Assembly (NCBI RefSeq): GCF_025465255.1 | Contig: NZ_JAODNI010000141.1 | Coordinates: forward strand, 33,496 to 97,495 | DNA from: Pseudonocardia sp. | Lineage (GTDB): Bacteria > Actinomycetota > Actinomycetes > Mycobacteriales > Pseudonocardiaceae | Direction: 5' to 3' | Length of the DNA stretch: 64,000 nucleotides | In this document: positions 1-7,884 of the stretch, one piece after another | Layout of the letters: each line of letters starts with the position of its first letter | Position numbering within the stretch: the stretch's first letter is position 1 | The notes under the pieces: model-generated | The model's input: the letters and a program-made list of their open reading frames with translations, nothing else | Database searches by the model: none | Told to the model about the DNA's origin: nothing | Position numbers and translations under genes: made by a program

Positions 1-1
1 G

Positions 2-502
2 GTGCAGGAGGCGCGGATCTACACGCGCCCCGAGCAGCCCGTCCCGATCTACGTCTCCGGATTCGGTCCGCAGGCGACGAAGCTCGCCGGCCGGATCGGC
101 GACGGCTACTGCACCGTCATGCCGGACGCCGACCTCGTCCGGGCCTTCCGCGAGTCCGGCGGCGGGGACAAGCCGGTCCAGGCGGGCATGAAGGTCTGCT
201 GGGACGCCGACCGCGAGGCCGCGCTGGACCGCGCCCACCGCCTGTGGGCCAACGACGTGCTGCCCGGCCAGCTCGCACAGACCCTCCCCCGCCCGCAGGA
301 CTTCGCGGCCGCCATGACCCTGGTGCCCCGCGAGCAGGTCGCGGAGGCCATCGTCTGCGGTGACGACCCGGAGGCGCACCTCGCCCGGGTGCAGGCCTAC
401 GTGGACGCGGGCGTGGACGAGGTCTACGTGCAGCAGGTCGGCGAGGACCACGAGGGCTTCTTCCGGGGCTGGTCGGAGCAGGTCCTCCCGAAGCTGCGCT
501 GA
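2..502 (+). CDS. LLM-class (F420-type) oxidoreductase, C-terminal part
   Basis: This is the C-terminal half of a luciferase-like TIM-barrel oxidoreductase; its start lies before the window. The visible 166 residues include the family's 'PIYVSGFGPQATKLAGRIGD' block (residues 15-34), followed by a helical tail ending '...WSEQVLPKLR'. The layout matches the F420-dependent glucose-6-phosphate dehydrogenase-like branch (inference from overall pattern; the cofactor pocket is not in view). The GTG at position 2 is probably an internal valine, not a start. It is followed after 77 bases by an FAD reductase on the same strand. The substrate cannot be told from the sequence. Confidence 0.8.
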   Translation: MQEARIYTRPEQPVPIYVSGFGPQATKLAGRIGDGYCTVMPDADLVRAFRESGGGDKPVQAGMKVCWDADREAALDRAHRLWANDVLPGQLAQTLPRPQDFAAAMTLVPREQVAEAIVCGDDPEAHLARVQAYVDAGVDEVYVQQVGEDHEGFFRGWSEQVLPKLR

Positions 503-579
503 GCCGAACCCGCACCGGGCCGAAGCCGCACCGGACCCACCCTGCACTGGGCCGCGCGCATCCTGGGTACCCGACCGAC

Positions 580-1788
580 ATGACGACTTCCGACGAGCAG
601 CAGGCCGATCTCACCGGCCGCGTCCCGGAGCACGCGGACCTGCTGGTCGTCGGCGGCGGGCCCGCCGCGCTCGCCGCCGCGACCGGCTACCGCGACCATG
701 GGGGCGAGGGCACGGTCGTCCTCGTCTCGGACGACGACACCCTGCCCTACTTCCGGCCGCCGCTGTCGAAGGACTACCTGCGCGGCGAGACGGAGGAGGC
801 CGACCTCTTGATCGAGCCGGAGTCGGCCTACGAGGACGCGGACATCGAGGCCCGGCTGAACGTCATGGTCACCGCGCTCGACGCAGGCGAGCGGACGGCC
901 ATGCTGTCCGACGGCGCCCAGCTCACCTACGAGCACTGCGTGCTGGCGACCGGTGCCGCACCGAAACCGCTGCCGGTCCCGGGGGCCGACGATCCCCGGG
1001 TCGCCTACCTGCGGACCCTGGACAGCGCCCGCACGCTGCGGACGGCGGCGGAGGCGGTGCGCTCGGCGGTCGTCGCCGGCTCGGGGTTCATCGGGTGCGA
1101 GGCCGCGGCATCCCTGGCCCGGCGCGGCCTGGACGTCACGGTCGTCAGCACCCAGGAGCTCCCGCAGCAGTCCCGGCTCGGCCCGGACGTCGGCGAGCGG
1201 ATCGCCGGCTGGCTCAGGGACGAGGGGGTGACCCTCGTCGGCGGCGCCGAGGTCGAGGCGATCGAGGACGCGCAGCTGGTCCGGATCTCCGGCCGTGAAC
1301 CGGTCCGCGGGGACCTCGTGCTCGTGGCGGCCGGGATCGACCCGCAGTCCACCCTCGCCGCCGCGACCGAGGCGGAGATCGAGAACGATCGTGTCGTCGT
1401 CGACGAGCACATGCGCAGCAGCGTTCCGGGCCTGTACGCCGCGGGTGACGTGGCGTACGCCCGCAACGGGCTCGCGAACCGGCACCTCGTCGTCGAGCAC
1501 TGGGGCGAGGCGGACACGATGGGTGGCATCGCAGGGGCGACCGCCGCCGGGGCCGACGCGTCGTGGGCGCAGGCCCCGGGCTTCTGGTCCGTCGTGGGCG
1601 ATCACACGCTGAAGTACGCGGCCTGGGGCGACGGTTTCGACGACGTCGAGTTCGTCGACCACGGGAACGGCGCGTTCGCCGCCTGGTACTCCGCCGAAGG
1701 GGTGCTCGTCGGCGTCCTGACGCACGAGGCGGACGACGACTACGAGCGCGGATCGAAGCTTGTCGAGGAGGGTGCGCCCACCCGTTGA
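580..1788 (+). CDS. FAD-dependent NAD(P)H oxidoreductase (ferredoxin/rubredoxin reductase-like)
   Basis: A 402-residue pyridine-nucleotide:disulfide-type flavoprotein. The N-terminal FAD fingerprint is 'VVGGGPAALAAATGY' (about residues 23-37). The 'YFRPPLSKDYL' segment is typical of ferredoxin/rubredoxin reductases of oxygenase systems. The second nucleotide-binding fold is 'VVAGSGFIGCEAA' (about residues 164-176), and the late FAD motif is 'VPGLYAAGDVAYARN'. No redox CxxC pair is present, so it should pass electrons from NAD(P)H to a separate iron-sulfur carrier rather than act as a disulfide reductase. No ferredoxin gene is adjacent. The ATG start lacks a strong ribosome binding site. A hairpin 23 bases downstream probably ends the transcript. 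Confidence 0.85.
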   Translation: MTTSDEQQADLTGRVPEHADLLVVGGGPAALAAATGYRDHGGEGTVVLVSDDDTLPYFRPPLSKDYLRGETEEADLLIEPESAYEDADIEARLNVMVTALDAGERTAMLSDGAQLTYEHCVLATGAAPKPLPVPGADDPRVAYLRTLDSARTLRTAAEAVRSAVVAGSGFIGCEAAASLARRGLDVTVVSTQELPQQSRLGPDVGERIAGWLRDEGVTLVGGAEVEAIEDAQLVRISGREPVRGDLVLVAAGIDPQSTLAAATEAEIENDRVVVDEHMRSSVPGLYAAGDVAYARNGLANRHLVVEHWGEADTMGGIAGATAAGADASWAQAPGFWSVVGDHTLKYAAWGDGFDDVEFVDHGNGAFAAWYSAEGVLVGVLTHEADDDYERGSKLVEEGAPTR

Positions 1789-1810
1789 GCGACGGGCGTG
1801 CCTCGCCGAC

Positions 1811-1830
1811 CTGCGCGCTGCGGCGCGCAG
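1811..1830 (+). terminator. Hairpin after the FAD reductase
   Basis: A perfect 8-bp stem (CTGCGCGC / GCGCGCAG) with a 4-base loop (TGCG) starts 23 bases after the stop codon at 1788. There is no U-tract, which is usual for actinobacterial terminators. It lies before the sigma-factor gene. Confidence 0.5.
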
Positions 1831-1914
1831 CGGTAGCGTCGTCCACAGCCCCGGGTTCCCGGGTCGCCGTGGGTGCAGCCAGTCGCCCTTCCCTGTACGT
1901 CTCCTGGGAGGGTC

Positions 1915-2745
1915 ATGTCCGCACCACAGCTGGTCCCCAGCGATGCCGCCACGTCCACCGGACCGACCTCCGTCACACGGCCGGACAGCGAGTACGCGGA
2001 CCAGATGCCGCGCCTGCGCAGGTACGCGGCGCTCCACGAGGGGGACCCGCGACGGGCGGAGTTGCGCGAGGAGCTGATCCTCGCCTTCCTGCCGGTCGTG
2101 GAGAACCTGGCCAAACGGCACGGCGCGGGCTACCCGGCGTCGAACGAGGACCTCGTGCAGGTCGGCACGATCGGCCTGATCAACGCCGTCGACCGCTGGG
2201 ACCCGGACCGCGCCCAGGGCGACTTCCTCGGCTATCTCATCCCGTGCGTCCGGGGCGAGATCCTGCGCTACTTCCGGGACCGCACCTGGTCCACGCGGGT
2301 CCCGCGGCGGCTCAAGGAGCTCAGCGTCGCGATCACCCGCGCCACCGGCCCGCTCTCCCAGTCCCTCGGCCGCGCGCCGCGGCCCAGTGAGCTGGCCGAG
2401 CACCTCAAGGCGGACGTCAGCGAGATCATCGACGCGCTCGGCGCCAAGAACAGCCACCACGCCGGCCCGCTGGACGCCAGCGACCCCGAGACGGACACCT
2501 CGCTGGCGGACCGCCTCGGCGAGCTCGACGGGGAGCTGGAGACCGTCGAGTACCGGCACGCGCTGCGGCCGTTGCTGGCCCAGCTGCCCGACCGCGAGCG
2601 GACGATCCTGCTGCTGCGGTTCTTCGGCGAGATGACGCAGACCCAGATCGCGGACCGCATCGGGATCTCCCAGATGCACGTCTCCCGGCTGCTCAGCCGG
2701 ACCCTCGAGCAGCTCCGCCAGGGCCTCGTCGAATCCGAGTCCTGA
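1915..2745 (+). CDS. RNA polymerase sigma factor, SigB/SigF family
   Basis: A sigma-70 family factor of the SigB/SigF/SigG type (276 residues from the ATG at 1915). Region 2 is visible as 'FLPVVENLAKRHGAGY', 'NEDLVQVGTIGLINAVDRWD' and 'PCVRGEILRYFRDRTW'. Region 3 follows as 'VPRRLKEL', and region 4 ends with an HTH: 'LPDRERTILLLRFFGEMTQ' then 'TQIADRIGISQMHVSRLLSR'. Family members direct RNA polymerase to stress or developmental promoters and are usually controlled by an anti-sigma factor, but none is encoded next to it. A GGGAGGG stretch sits only 2 bases before the ATG. An upstream GTG at 1873 would add 14 residues, so the start is uncertain. Confidence 0.88.
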   Translation: MSAPQLVPSDAATSTGPTSVTRPDSEYADQMPRLRRYAALHEGDPRRAELREELILAFLPVVENLAKRHGAGYPASNEDLVQVGTIGLINAVDRWDPDRAQGDFLGYLIPCVRGEILRYFRDRTWSTRVPRRLKELSVAITRATGPLSQSLGRAPRPSELAEHLKADVSEIIDALGAKNSHHAGPLDASDPETDTSLADRLGELDGELETVEYRHALRPLLAQLPDRERTILLLRFFGEMTQTQIADRIGISQMHVSRLLSRTLEQLRQGLVESES

Positions 2746-2806
2746 TCCGGCGCGCCGCGCGGGACCGCCCCGCGTGGTCCGGTGCCACACGCCCCTGAAC
2801 GGCAGT

Positions 2807-2836
2807 GCGCCGGCCCCGGGGATCCGGGACCGGCGC
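2807..2836. terminator. Terminator hairpin between sigma factor and actP
   Basis: An 11-bp stem (2807-2817 with 2826-2836, one G.U pair) with an 8-base loop lies between two convergent genes that end at 2745 and 2855. It can serve both strands. Confidence 0.55.
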
Positions 2837-2854
2837 GCGCCGGGGTTCAGCGGG

Positions 2855-4501
2855 TCAGTGGTGGGACACCCCCTCCACGCCCGCCCCGGTCAGCGAGCGC
2901 ACCTCCATCTCCGCGTACTTTCCCTCGTCCGCGCGCTCCTTCGACAGCACCGTGCCGAGGTAGCCGAGCAGAAACGACAGCGGGATCGAGACCAGGCCGG
3001 GGTTGTCCAGCGGGAACCAGTGGAAGTCCACGCCCTGCAGCATCGACGGGCTCCGGCCCGTCGCCGGGTCCACCGGCTTGCCCGACACCACCGGCGAGAA
3101 GATGATCAGGATCAGGGTGATCCCGAGACCGCCGTAGATGCTCCACAGCGCGCCCTGGGTGTTGAAGCGCTTCCAGAACAGCGAGTAGAGGATCGTCGGC
3201 AGGTTCGCCGAGGCCGCGACCGCGAACGCCAGCGCCACGAGGAACGCGATGTTCTGCCCGTTGGCCAGGATGCCGCCGAGGATGGCGACGATCCCGATGA
3301 CCACCGCGGTCCGCCGGGCCACCTTGACCTCGGTCTGCTGCTCGTCCTGGACGTTGCCGTGCTTGATCACGTTGATGTAGATGTCGTGCGCGAACGACGC
3401 CGACGCCGTGATCGTCAGGCCGGCGACGACCGCGAGGATCGTCGCGAACGCGACGGCCGCGATCAGGCCCAGCAGCACCGTGCCACCCAGCTCGTAGGCC
3501 AGCAGCGGGGCGGCGGAGTTGGCCGCGCCGGGTGCCTTCTTGATCGCGTCCGGACCCACCAGCGCCCCCGCGCCATAGCCCAGCACCAGCGTGAACAGGT
3601 AGAACAGGCCAATCAGCCAGATCGCCCAGACCACCGAGCGGCGGGCCTCCTTGGCCGTGGGCACGGTGTAGAAGCGCATCAGGATGTGCGGTAGGCCAGC
3701 CGTGCCGAGCACGAGGGCGAGGCCGAGCGAGACGAAGTCCAGCTTCGTCAGCCCGGACTTGCCGTACTGGGCGCCGGGGCTGAGCAGCTTCTCCCCCGTC
3801 GCGCCCGCGCGCTCGACCGCGCTGCCCATCACCGAGGAGAGGTTGAACTTGAACAGGGTGAGCACCCAGACCGTCATGACGGCGGCGCCGATGATCAGCA
3901 GCACCGCCTTGATGATCTGCACCCAGGTCGTGCCGCGCATGCCGCCGATCAGCACGTAGGCGATCATCAGCGCGCCGACGATCGCGATGACGATCGACTG
4001 GCCGGTCTTGCTCTTGATGTCCAGCAGCAGCGCCACGAGGCCACCGGCGCCGGCCATCTGCGCGAGCAGGTAGAAGAACGACACGGCCAGCGTCGACGTG
4101 GCGGCCGCGGCGCGGACCGGACGCTGCCGCATCCGGAAGGCCAGGACGTCGCCCATCGTGTACTTGCCGGTGTTGCGCAGCAGTTCCGCGACCAGCAGGA
4201 GCGCCACGAGCCAGGCGACGAGGAAGCCGATCGAGTACAGGAAGCCGTCGTAGCCGTAGAGCGCGATCGCCCCGGCGATGCCGAGGAAGGAGGCGGCGGA
4301 CAGGTAGTCGCCGGAGATCGCGATGCCGTTCTGGGGGCCGGTGAACCCGCCGCCCGCGGTGTAGAAGTCCGACGCGCCGCTGCCGGCCTTCTTGCTGACC
4401 GCGATGACGATGCCGAGCGTGATGACGACGAACGCGCCGAAGATGCTGATGTTCAGGATCGGGCTGCTGCCCTCGACCCCCGGGGTCTGCGCGAGGATCA
4501 T
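2855..4501 (-). CDS. actP: Cation/acetate symporter ActP (SSS family)
   Basis: A 548-residue membrane protein of the sodium:solute symporter family with about 13 hydrophobic segments. Typical ActP blocks are present: 'SKKAGSGASDFYTAGGG' near residue 41, 'NGIAISGDYLSAASFLGIAG', 'GTAGLPHILMRFYTVPTAKE' and 'ILANGQNIAFLVALAFAVAA'. The family couples acetate and other short monocarboxylate uptake to cations. Its ATG overlaps the TGA of the upstream DUF485 gene (ATGA at 4498-4501), the standard yjcH-actP arrangement. The substrate is inferred from family and neighbour. Confidence 0.93.
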   Translation of the reverse strand: MILAQTPGVEGSSPILNISIFGAFVVITLGIVIAVSKKAGSGASDFYTAGGGFTGPQNGIAISGDYLSAASFLGIAGAIALYGYDGFLYSIGFLVAWLVALLLVAELLRNTGKYTMGDVLAFRMRQRPVRAAAATSTLAVSFFYLLAQMAGAGGLVALLLDIKSKTGQSIVIAIVGALMIAYVLIGGMRGTTWVQIIKAVLLIIGAAVMTVWVLTLFKFNLSSVMGSAVERAGATGEKLLSPGAQYGKSGLTKLDFVSLGLALVLGTAGLPHILMRFYTVPTAKEARRSVVWAIWLIGLFYLFTLVLGYGAGALVGPDAIKKAPGAANSAAPLLAYELGGTVLLGLIAAVAFATILAVVAGLTITASASFAHDIYINVIKHGNVQDEQQTEVKVARRTAVVIGIVAILGGILANGQNIAFLVALAFAVAASANLPTILYSLFWKRFNTQGALWSIYGGLGITLILIIFSPVVSGKPVDPATGRSPSMLQGVDFHWFPLDNPGLVSIPLSFLLGYLGTVLSKERADEGKYAEMEVRSLTGAGVEGVSHH

Positions 4502-4863
4502 CGCTTCGTCCCCTCGATCTGCTCACGGATCGCGGTGGCCGCGGGGTCGAAGTGCTTGTCGGCCCACTTCACGTACCAGGTCGTGATCGCGAACGTCGAG
4601 ACGAACTGCAGCAATCCGAAGACCAGGCCCACGTTGATGTTGCCGACCAGCTTGATCGCCATGAACGACGGTGCGTAGCTCGCCAGCAGGACGTAGAGCA
4701 GGTACCAGGCCAGGAACGCGCCGGTGAGCGGGAAGACGAACTTCCGGAGCCGGCTGCGCAGCTGCTGGAACTCCGGGCTCGCCTGGACCGTTGCCCAATC
4801 AGGGGCCTCCGTCCGCTCGCCTGACGGCGGGCCGGACGGTGGCGGGGACTCGGTGGTGCTCAC
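4498..4863 (-). CDS. DUF485 small membrane protein, ActP partner (YjcH-like)
   Basis: A 121-residue protein with two transmembrane segments ('VFPLTGAFLAWYLLYVLLAS' and the stretch around 'NVGLVFGLLQFVSTFAI'), preceded by a 'SPEFQQLRSRLRKFVFP' helix, all hallmarks of DUF485/YjcH. These proteins accompany acetate symporters, and the gene overlaps actP by 4 bases. The GTG start at 4863 was chosen because AAGGAGG lies 5 bases upstream; the open frame runs further 5' without a comparable signal. The 156-base gap before it, towards the second symporter, contains a GTCGTG-ATC-CACGAC palindrome at 4979-4993 that could be an operator. Confidence 0.88.
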   Translation of the reverse strand: MSTTESPPPSGPPSGERTEAPDWATVQASPEFQQLRSRLRKFVFPLTGAFLAWYLLYVLLASYAPSFMAIKLVGNINVGLVFGLLQFVSTFAITTWYVKWADKHFDPAATAIREQIEGTKR

Positions 4864-5019
4864 GTTGCCTCCTTGCACGTGTCGGATCACTCGCACAGCA
4901 CAGGAAAGGGCGCCCGCTTCCGGAGCGGAAGTAAGGCACGACACACCGCAGGGCGGCACGACGAACGGCCGACGAACGGTCGTGATCCACGACGGACGGT
5001 CGCCCGGATCACGCTCCGG

Positions 5020-6684
5020 TCAGGGCGTGCGGGTCTCGTCGAGGTGCAGGCGCAGCATGGTGGACTCCGCGCCCGGCGGCGGGTCGTCCGCCAGGGACAC
5101 CAGGACCATCGTCAGGAACGCCAGCGGCACGGACCACAGCGCGGGCTGGCCCAGCAGCAGGGCGGTCAGCCCCGGCTCCGGCCGCAGCACCAGGCTCGTC
5201 CCCATCACCCCGGCGGAGGAGAGCAGCCCGACGGTCATCCCGACGAACGCCCCGCGGGGCGTCAGCCGCCGCCACCAGATCCCGAGCACCAGCAGCGGGC
5301 AGAACGTCGACGCCGCGACGGCGAACGCGGACGTCACGACCGCGCCCACGTCGATCCGGACGGCGAGCAGCGCGAGCGGCACGACCACGGCGGCCGCGAC
5401 GATCGCGCTCACCCGCAGCCTGCGCAGCCCGCCGGGCAGCAGGTCGTGCGCCACCGCGCCGGCCAGCGCGAGGACCAGACCCAGCGACGTCGCGAGGAAC
5501 GCCGCGAATGCCCCCGCGGTGAGCAGCGCGGTGAAGACGGTCCCGGCCACGCCGCCGTCGACCCGGCTCGGCAGCGCGACGACCGCGGTGTCCGTCGCGC
5601 CGGAGAGGTACAGCTCCGGCAGCAGGATCCCGCCGAGCAGCCCGTACACCGCCGGGAACAGGTAGAACGTGCCGAGCAGGCCGACGGTGATCGCGGCCGT
5701 GCGGCGGGCGGCGCGGCCGTCCGGGTTGGTGTGGAAGCGGACGATGACGTGGGGCAGGCCCATGGTGCCCAGCGCCGTCGCCACCAGCACGGACCAGGTG
5801 GCGAGCAGCGGGTGGCCGGACCCGTTGTCGAGCAGCGGGCGCTGCCACAGTTCGCTGCCCGGCAGCGCCACCCCGCGGATCTCCGGCACCCGCCCGCCCG
5901 CCGGGAAGACCCAGCGCCCGTCCTCCGGCGCGACGTGCTCGCCCGGGCCCAGCGTTCGGGGGACGCCGTCCGCCAGGACCGTGATCGGCTCGCCGACCTC
6001 GAGCCGGGTGTCCAGCCGGAACTGGACCTCGGTGGCCGCCGGGAACCGGCTGTACTCGGCGGGGTGCAGCGCCTCCCGGCGGGTGTCCGCGCCCACGGCG
6101 AGCAGCAGCCAGACCGCCGGGACGATGAACAGGACGAGCTTGAGCACGAACTGGAAGGCCTGGACGTACGTCGCCGCGCGCATCCCGCCGAGCGCCAGGG
6201 TGATGGCGACGGACGCCCCGGCCACGACGACGCCGACCCAGTACGGCGTGCCGCCCACGACGGTCAGCACCTGCCCCGCCGCCGTGAACTGCGGGACCAG
6301 GTAGAGCCCGGCGATCACCAGCACCACCAGCGCGCTGAACCGGCGCAGCCGCGGCGAGCCCAGCCGGGCCTCGGCGAAGTCCGGGACGGTCAGCGCGCCC
6401 GTCCGGCGCATCGGCGCGGCCACCAGCACGAGCATGAGCAGGTAGCCCGCGGTGAACCCGACCGGGTACCAGAGCGCGCCCACCCCGTTCTTGACGACGA
6501 GGCCCGCGACCCCGAGGAACGACGCCGCGGAGAGGTACTCCCCCGAGACCGCCGCGGCGTTGAGGGTGGGCGAGATGCGCCGGGAGGCGACGAGGAAGTC
6601 CGAGGTCGAGCGCAGGGTCGCGACCCCACGGGCCCCGATCAGCAGCGTCGCCAGGATGACGGGCAGGGCGGCGAGCGCGATCAC
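5020..6684 (-). CDS. Second SSS-family sodium:solute symporter
   Basis: A 554-residue ActP-like permease and the last gene of an overlapped operon. It shares the ActP signature blocks, including 'AAVSGEYLSAASFLGVAG' and 'TMGLPHVIVRFHTNPDGRAA'. It carries an extra soluble loop of roughly 90 residues ('LHPAEYSRFPAATEVQFRLD' through 'GVALPGSELWQRPLLDNGSG') that ActP lacks. The GTG start at 6684 overlaps the stop of the upstream small membrane gene (GTGA). Proximity to a LytS/LytTR pair suggests the pair controls, or is informed by, this transporter. The substrate is likely a monocarboxylate but is not provable from sequence. Confidence 0.86.
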   Translation of the reverse strand: MIALAALPVILATLLIGARGVATLRSTSDFLVASRRISPTLNAAAVSGEYLSAASFLGVAGLVVKNGVGALWYPVGFTAGYLLMLVLVAAPMRRTGALTVPDFAEARLGSPRLRRFSALVVLVIAGLYLVPQFTAAGQVLTVVGGTPYWVGVVVAGASVAITLALGGMRAATYVQAFQFVLKLVLFIVPAVWLLLAVGADTRREALHPAEYSRFPAATEVQFRLDTRLEVGEPITVLADGVPRTLGPGEHVAPEDGRWVFPAGGRVPEIRGVALPGSELWQRPLLDNGSGHPLLATWSVLVATALGTMGLPHVIVRFHTNPDGRAARRTAAITVGLLGTFYLFPAVYGLLGGILLPELYLSGATDTAVVALPSRVDGGVAGTVFTALLTAGAFAAFLATSLGLVLALAGAVAHDLLPGGLRRLRVSAIVAAAVVVPLALLAVRIDVGAVVTSAFAVAASTFCPLLVLGIWWRRLTPRGAFVGMTVGLLSSAGVMGTSLVLRPEPGLTALLLGQPALWSVPLAFLTMVLVSLADDPPPGAESTMLRLHLDETRTP

Positions 6685-7025
6685 CGTTCGGTCTGCTCTG
6701 CCCGCCGCAGCTGCCACCACGCCAGGAGGGCGAGGAACGGGTACGGCAGCACCGCGACCGCGAGCCACGCCACCGGCACGTCCGCGACCCGGACCGCGAG
6801 CAGCACCGGCGCGACGTGCAGCAGCCCGGGCAGCCCCACCAGCAGCGCCGCGCCGCCGGACAGGGAGACCGCGGCCCAGCGCAGCTGCGTGCGCCGGATC
6901 CGCTCGGCCCGCTCGCGCTCGGACTCGGTGAGCCGCGGCGGCGGCACGGCGATGCCGCCCCGGCGGGCGGTCAGGACGACGGCGGTCTGCGGGCTCGTCA
7001 CGGTGACCCGGCGCAGGCGACTCAC
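6681..7025 (-). CDS. Small membrane protein, operon partner of the symporter
   Basis: A 114-residue protein: a charged N-terminal half ('RLTESERERAERIRRTQLRW') followed by two hydrophobic segments ('AAVSLSGGAALLVGLPGLLH' and 'VPVAWLAVAVLPYPFLALLA') and a basic end ('WWQLRRAEQTER'). I cannot assign a named family. Its size, topology and position directly before an ActP-like permease parallel the DUF485 subunit upstream of actP, so an accessory-subunit role is a reasonable inference. GTGA overlaps couple it to the regulator before it and to the symporter after it. Confidence 0.75.
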   Translation of the reverse strand: MSRLRRVTVTSPQTAVVLTARRGGIAVPPPRLTESERERAERIRRTQLRWAAVSLSGGAALLVGLPGLLHVAPVLLAVRVADVPVAWLAVAVLPYPFLALLAWWQLRRAEQTER

Positions 7026-7810
7026 CGGGCCGCCCCGCCCAGCTCGCCGCGGGTGGCCGCCTCCAGGAGCAGGTCCCGCAGCTGACGGGCGTGCCGGCGG
7101 CTCACCGGGACGTCCCCGGCGTCGGTGTGCGCGAGCAGGCCGCCACCGGAGTCGCTGCGCAGCTCCTGCACCGCCCGGACGGCGAGCAGGAACCCGCGGT
7201 GCACCCGCACGTACCCGACCCCGCCCCAGTGCTCCTCGAGCCGGGAGATCGGGATGCGGACGAGATGCGCGTCGTCCCGGGTGTGCAGGCGCACGTAGTC
7301 CCCGTTGGCCTCGGCGAACCGGACGTCGTCCCGGCGCACCCAGCGGGTCCGCCCGGCGAGCTCGACGGGCACGGCCGCCAGCTCGTCGAGGGCGCGCGTC
7401 TCGGGCTCCGCGCCCCCGGCGGGCGGGGCCGCAACCCGGCGCACCCGGCCCAGCGCCGCGTCCAGGCGCTCGGCCGAGACGGGTTTGAGCAGGTAGTCCA
7501 GCGCGCCGACGCCGTACGCGGACACGGCGTGCTCCTCGAACGCCGTGACGAAGACGATCTCGGGCGGGTCCGTCATCCGCGCCAGCAGCGAGGCCAGCTC
7601 GAGACCGTCCATGCCCGGCATCGAGATGTCCAGGAAGACCGCGTCCAGCCGCTCCGCACCCTGCAGGATCCGCAGCGCGGACATCGCGTCCCCCGCCCGG
7701 TGCACCTCGCGGACGCACGGGGCCGCGGACAGCAGCCGGCACAGCTCGTCGAGGGCGGGAGCGACGTCGTCGACGGCCAGCACGCGCAACCTCACGGCAG
7801 CAGGGTTCAC
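7022..7810 (-). CDS. LytTR-family response regulator
   Basis: A 262-residue response regulator. The receiver domain (about residues 8-130) has the acidic pair D14/D15, the phosphoacceptor D61 within 'VFLDISMPGMDG', and the lysine in 'LLKPVSAERL'. The C-terminal LytTR DNA-binding domain (about residues 155-255) carries 'VRFAEANGDYVRLHT', 'SRLEEHWGGVGYVRVHRGFL' and 'VPVSRRHARQLRDLL'. Its partner is the LytS-type kinase just upstream. The GTG at 7810 was chosen because GGAGG lies 4 bases before it and it overlaps the stop of a 25-codon mini-ORF. In-frame reading upstream would only translate the tandem repeat. Confidence 0.88.
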   Translation of the reverse strand: MNPAAVRLRVLAVDDVAPALDELCRLLSAAPCVREVHRAGDAMSALRILQGAERLDAVFLDISMPGMDGLELASLLARMTDPPEIVFVTAFEEHAVSAYGVGALDYLLKPVSAERLDAALGRVRRVAAPPAGGAEPETRALDELAAVPVELAGRTRWVRRDDVRFAEANGDYVRLHTRDDAHLVRIPISRLEEHWGGVGYVRVHRGFLLAVRAVQELRSDSGGGLLAHTDAGDVPVSRRHARQLRDLLLEAATRGELGGAAR

Positions 7811-7884
7811 GGCGCCTCCGCGGGACGGAGCACGTCGGCGGTGTTCGACGGCGCCTCCGCGGGACGGAGCACGTCGGCGCTCAT
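7807..7884 (-). CDS. Putative 25-residue mini-ORF bridging kinase and regulator
   Basis: This reading frame fills the gap between kinase and regulator exactly. Its ATG overlaps the kinase stop (ATGA, 7881-7884) and its TGA overlaps the regulator GTG (GTGA, 7807-7810). It encodes MSADVLRPAEAP, then SNT, then ADVLRPAEAP again, because the DNA is a tandem duplication. It may be a functionless relay that keeps ribosomes moving from kinase to regulator, or it may be a chance frame across duplicated Shine-Dalgarno DNA. There is no evidence for a stable peptide. Confidence 0.4.
   Translation of the reverse strand: MSADVLRPAEAPSNTADVLRPAEAP
7809..7879. repeat. Tandem direct repeat, 2 x 32 bp, period 39
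   Basis: Two identical 32-bp copies at 7809-7840 and 7848-7879, separated by 7 bases. The period of 39 bp is 13 codons, so the duplication stays in frame. On the minus strand each copy contains GCGGAGG; in the copy next to the regulator this forms the ribosome binding site for its GTG start. Confidence 0.9.

Noticed and set aside
424..2790. Long minus-strand open frame opposite the FAD reductase and sigma factor
   Set aside because: Antisense shadow of two recognised genes, with no protein-like features.
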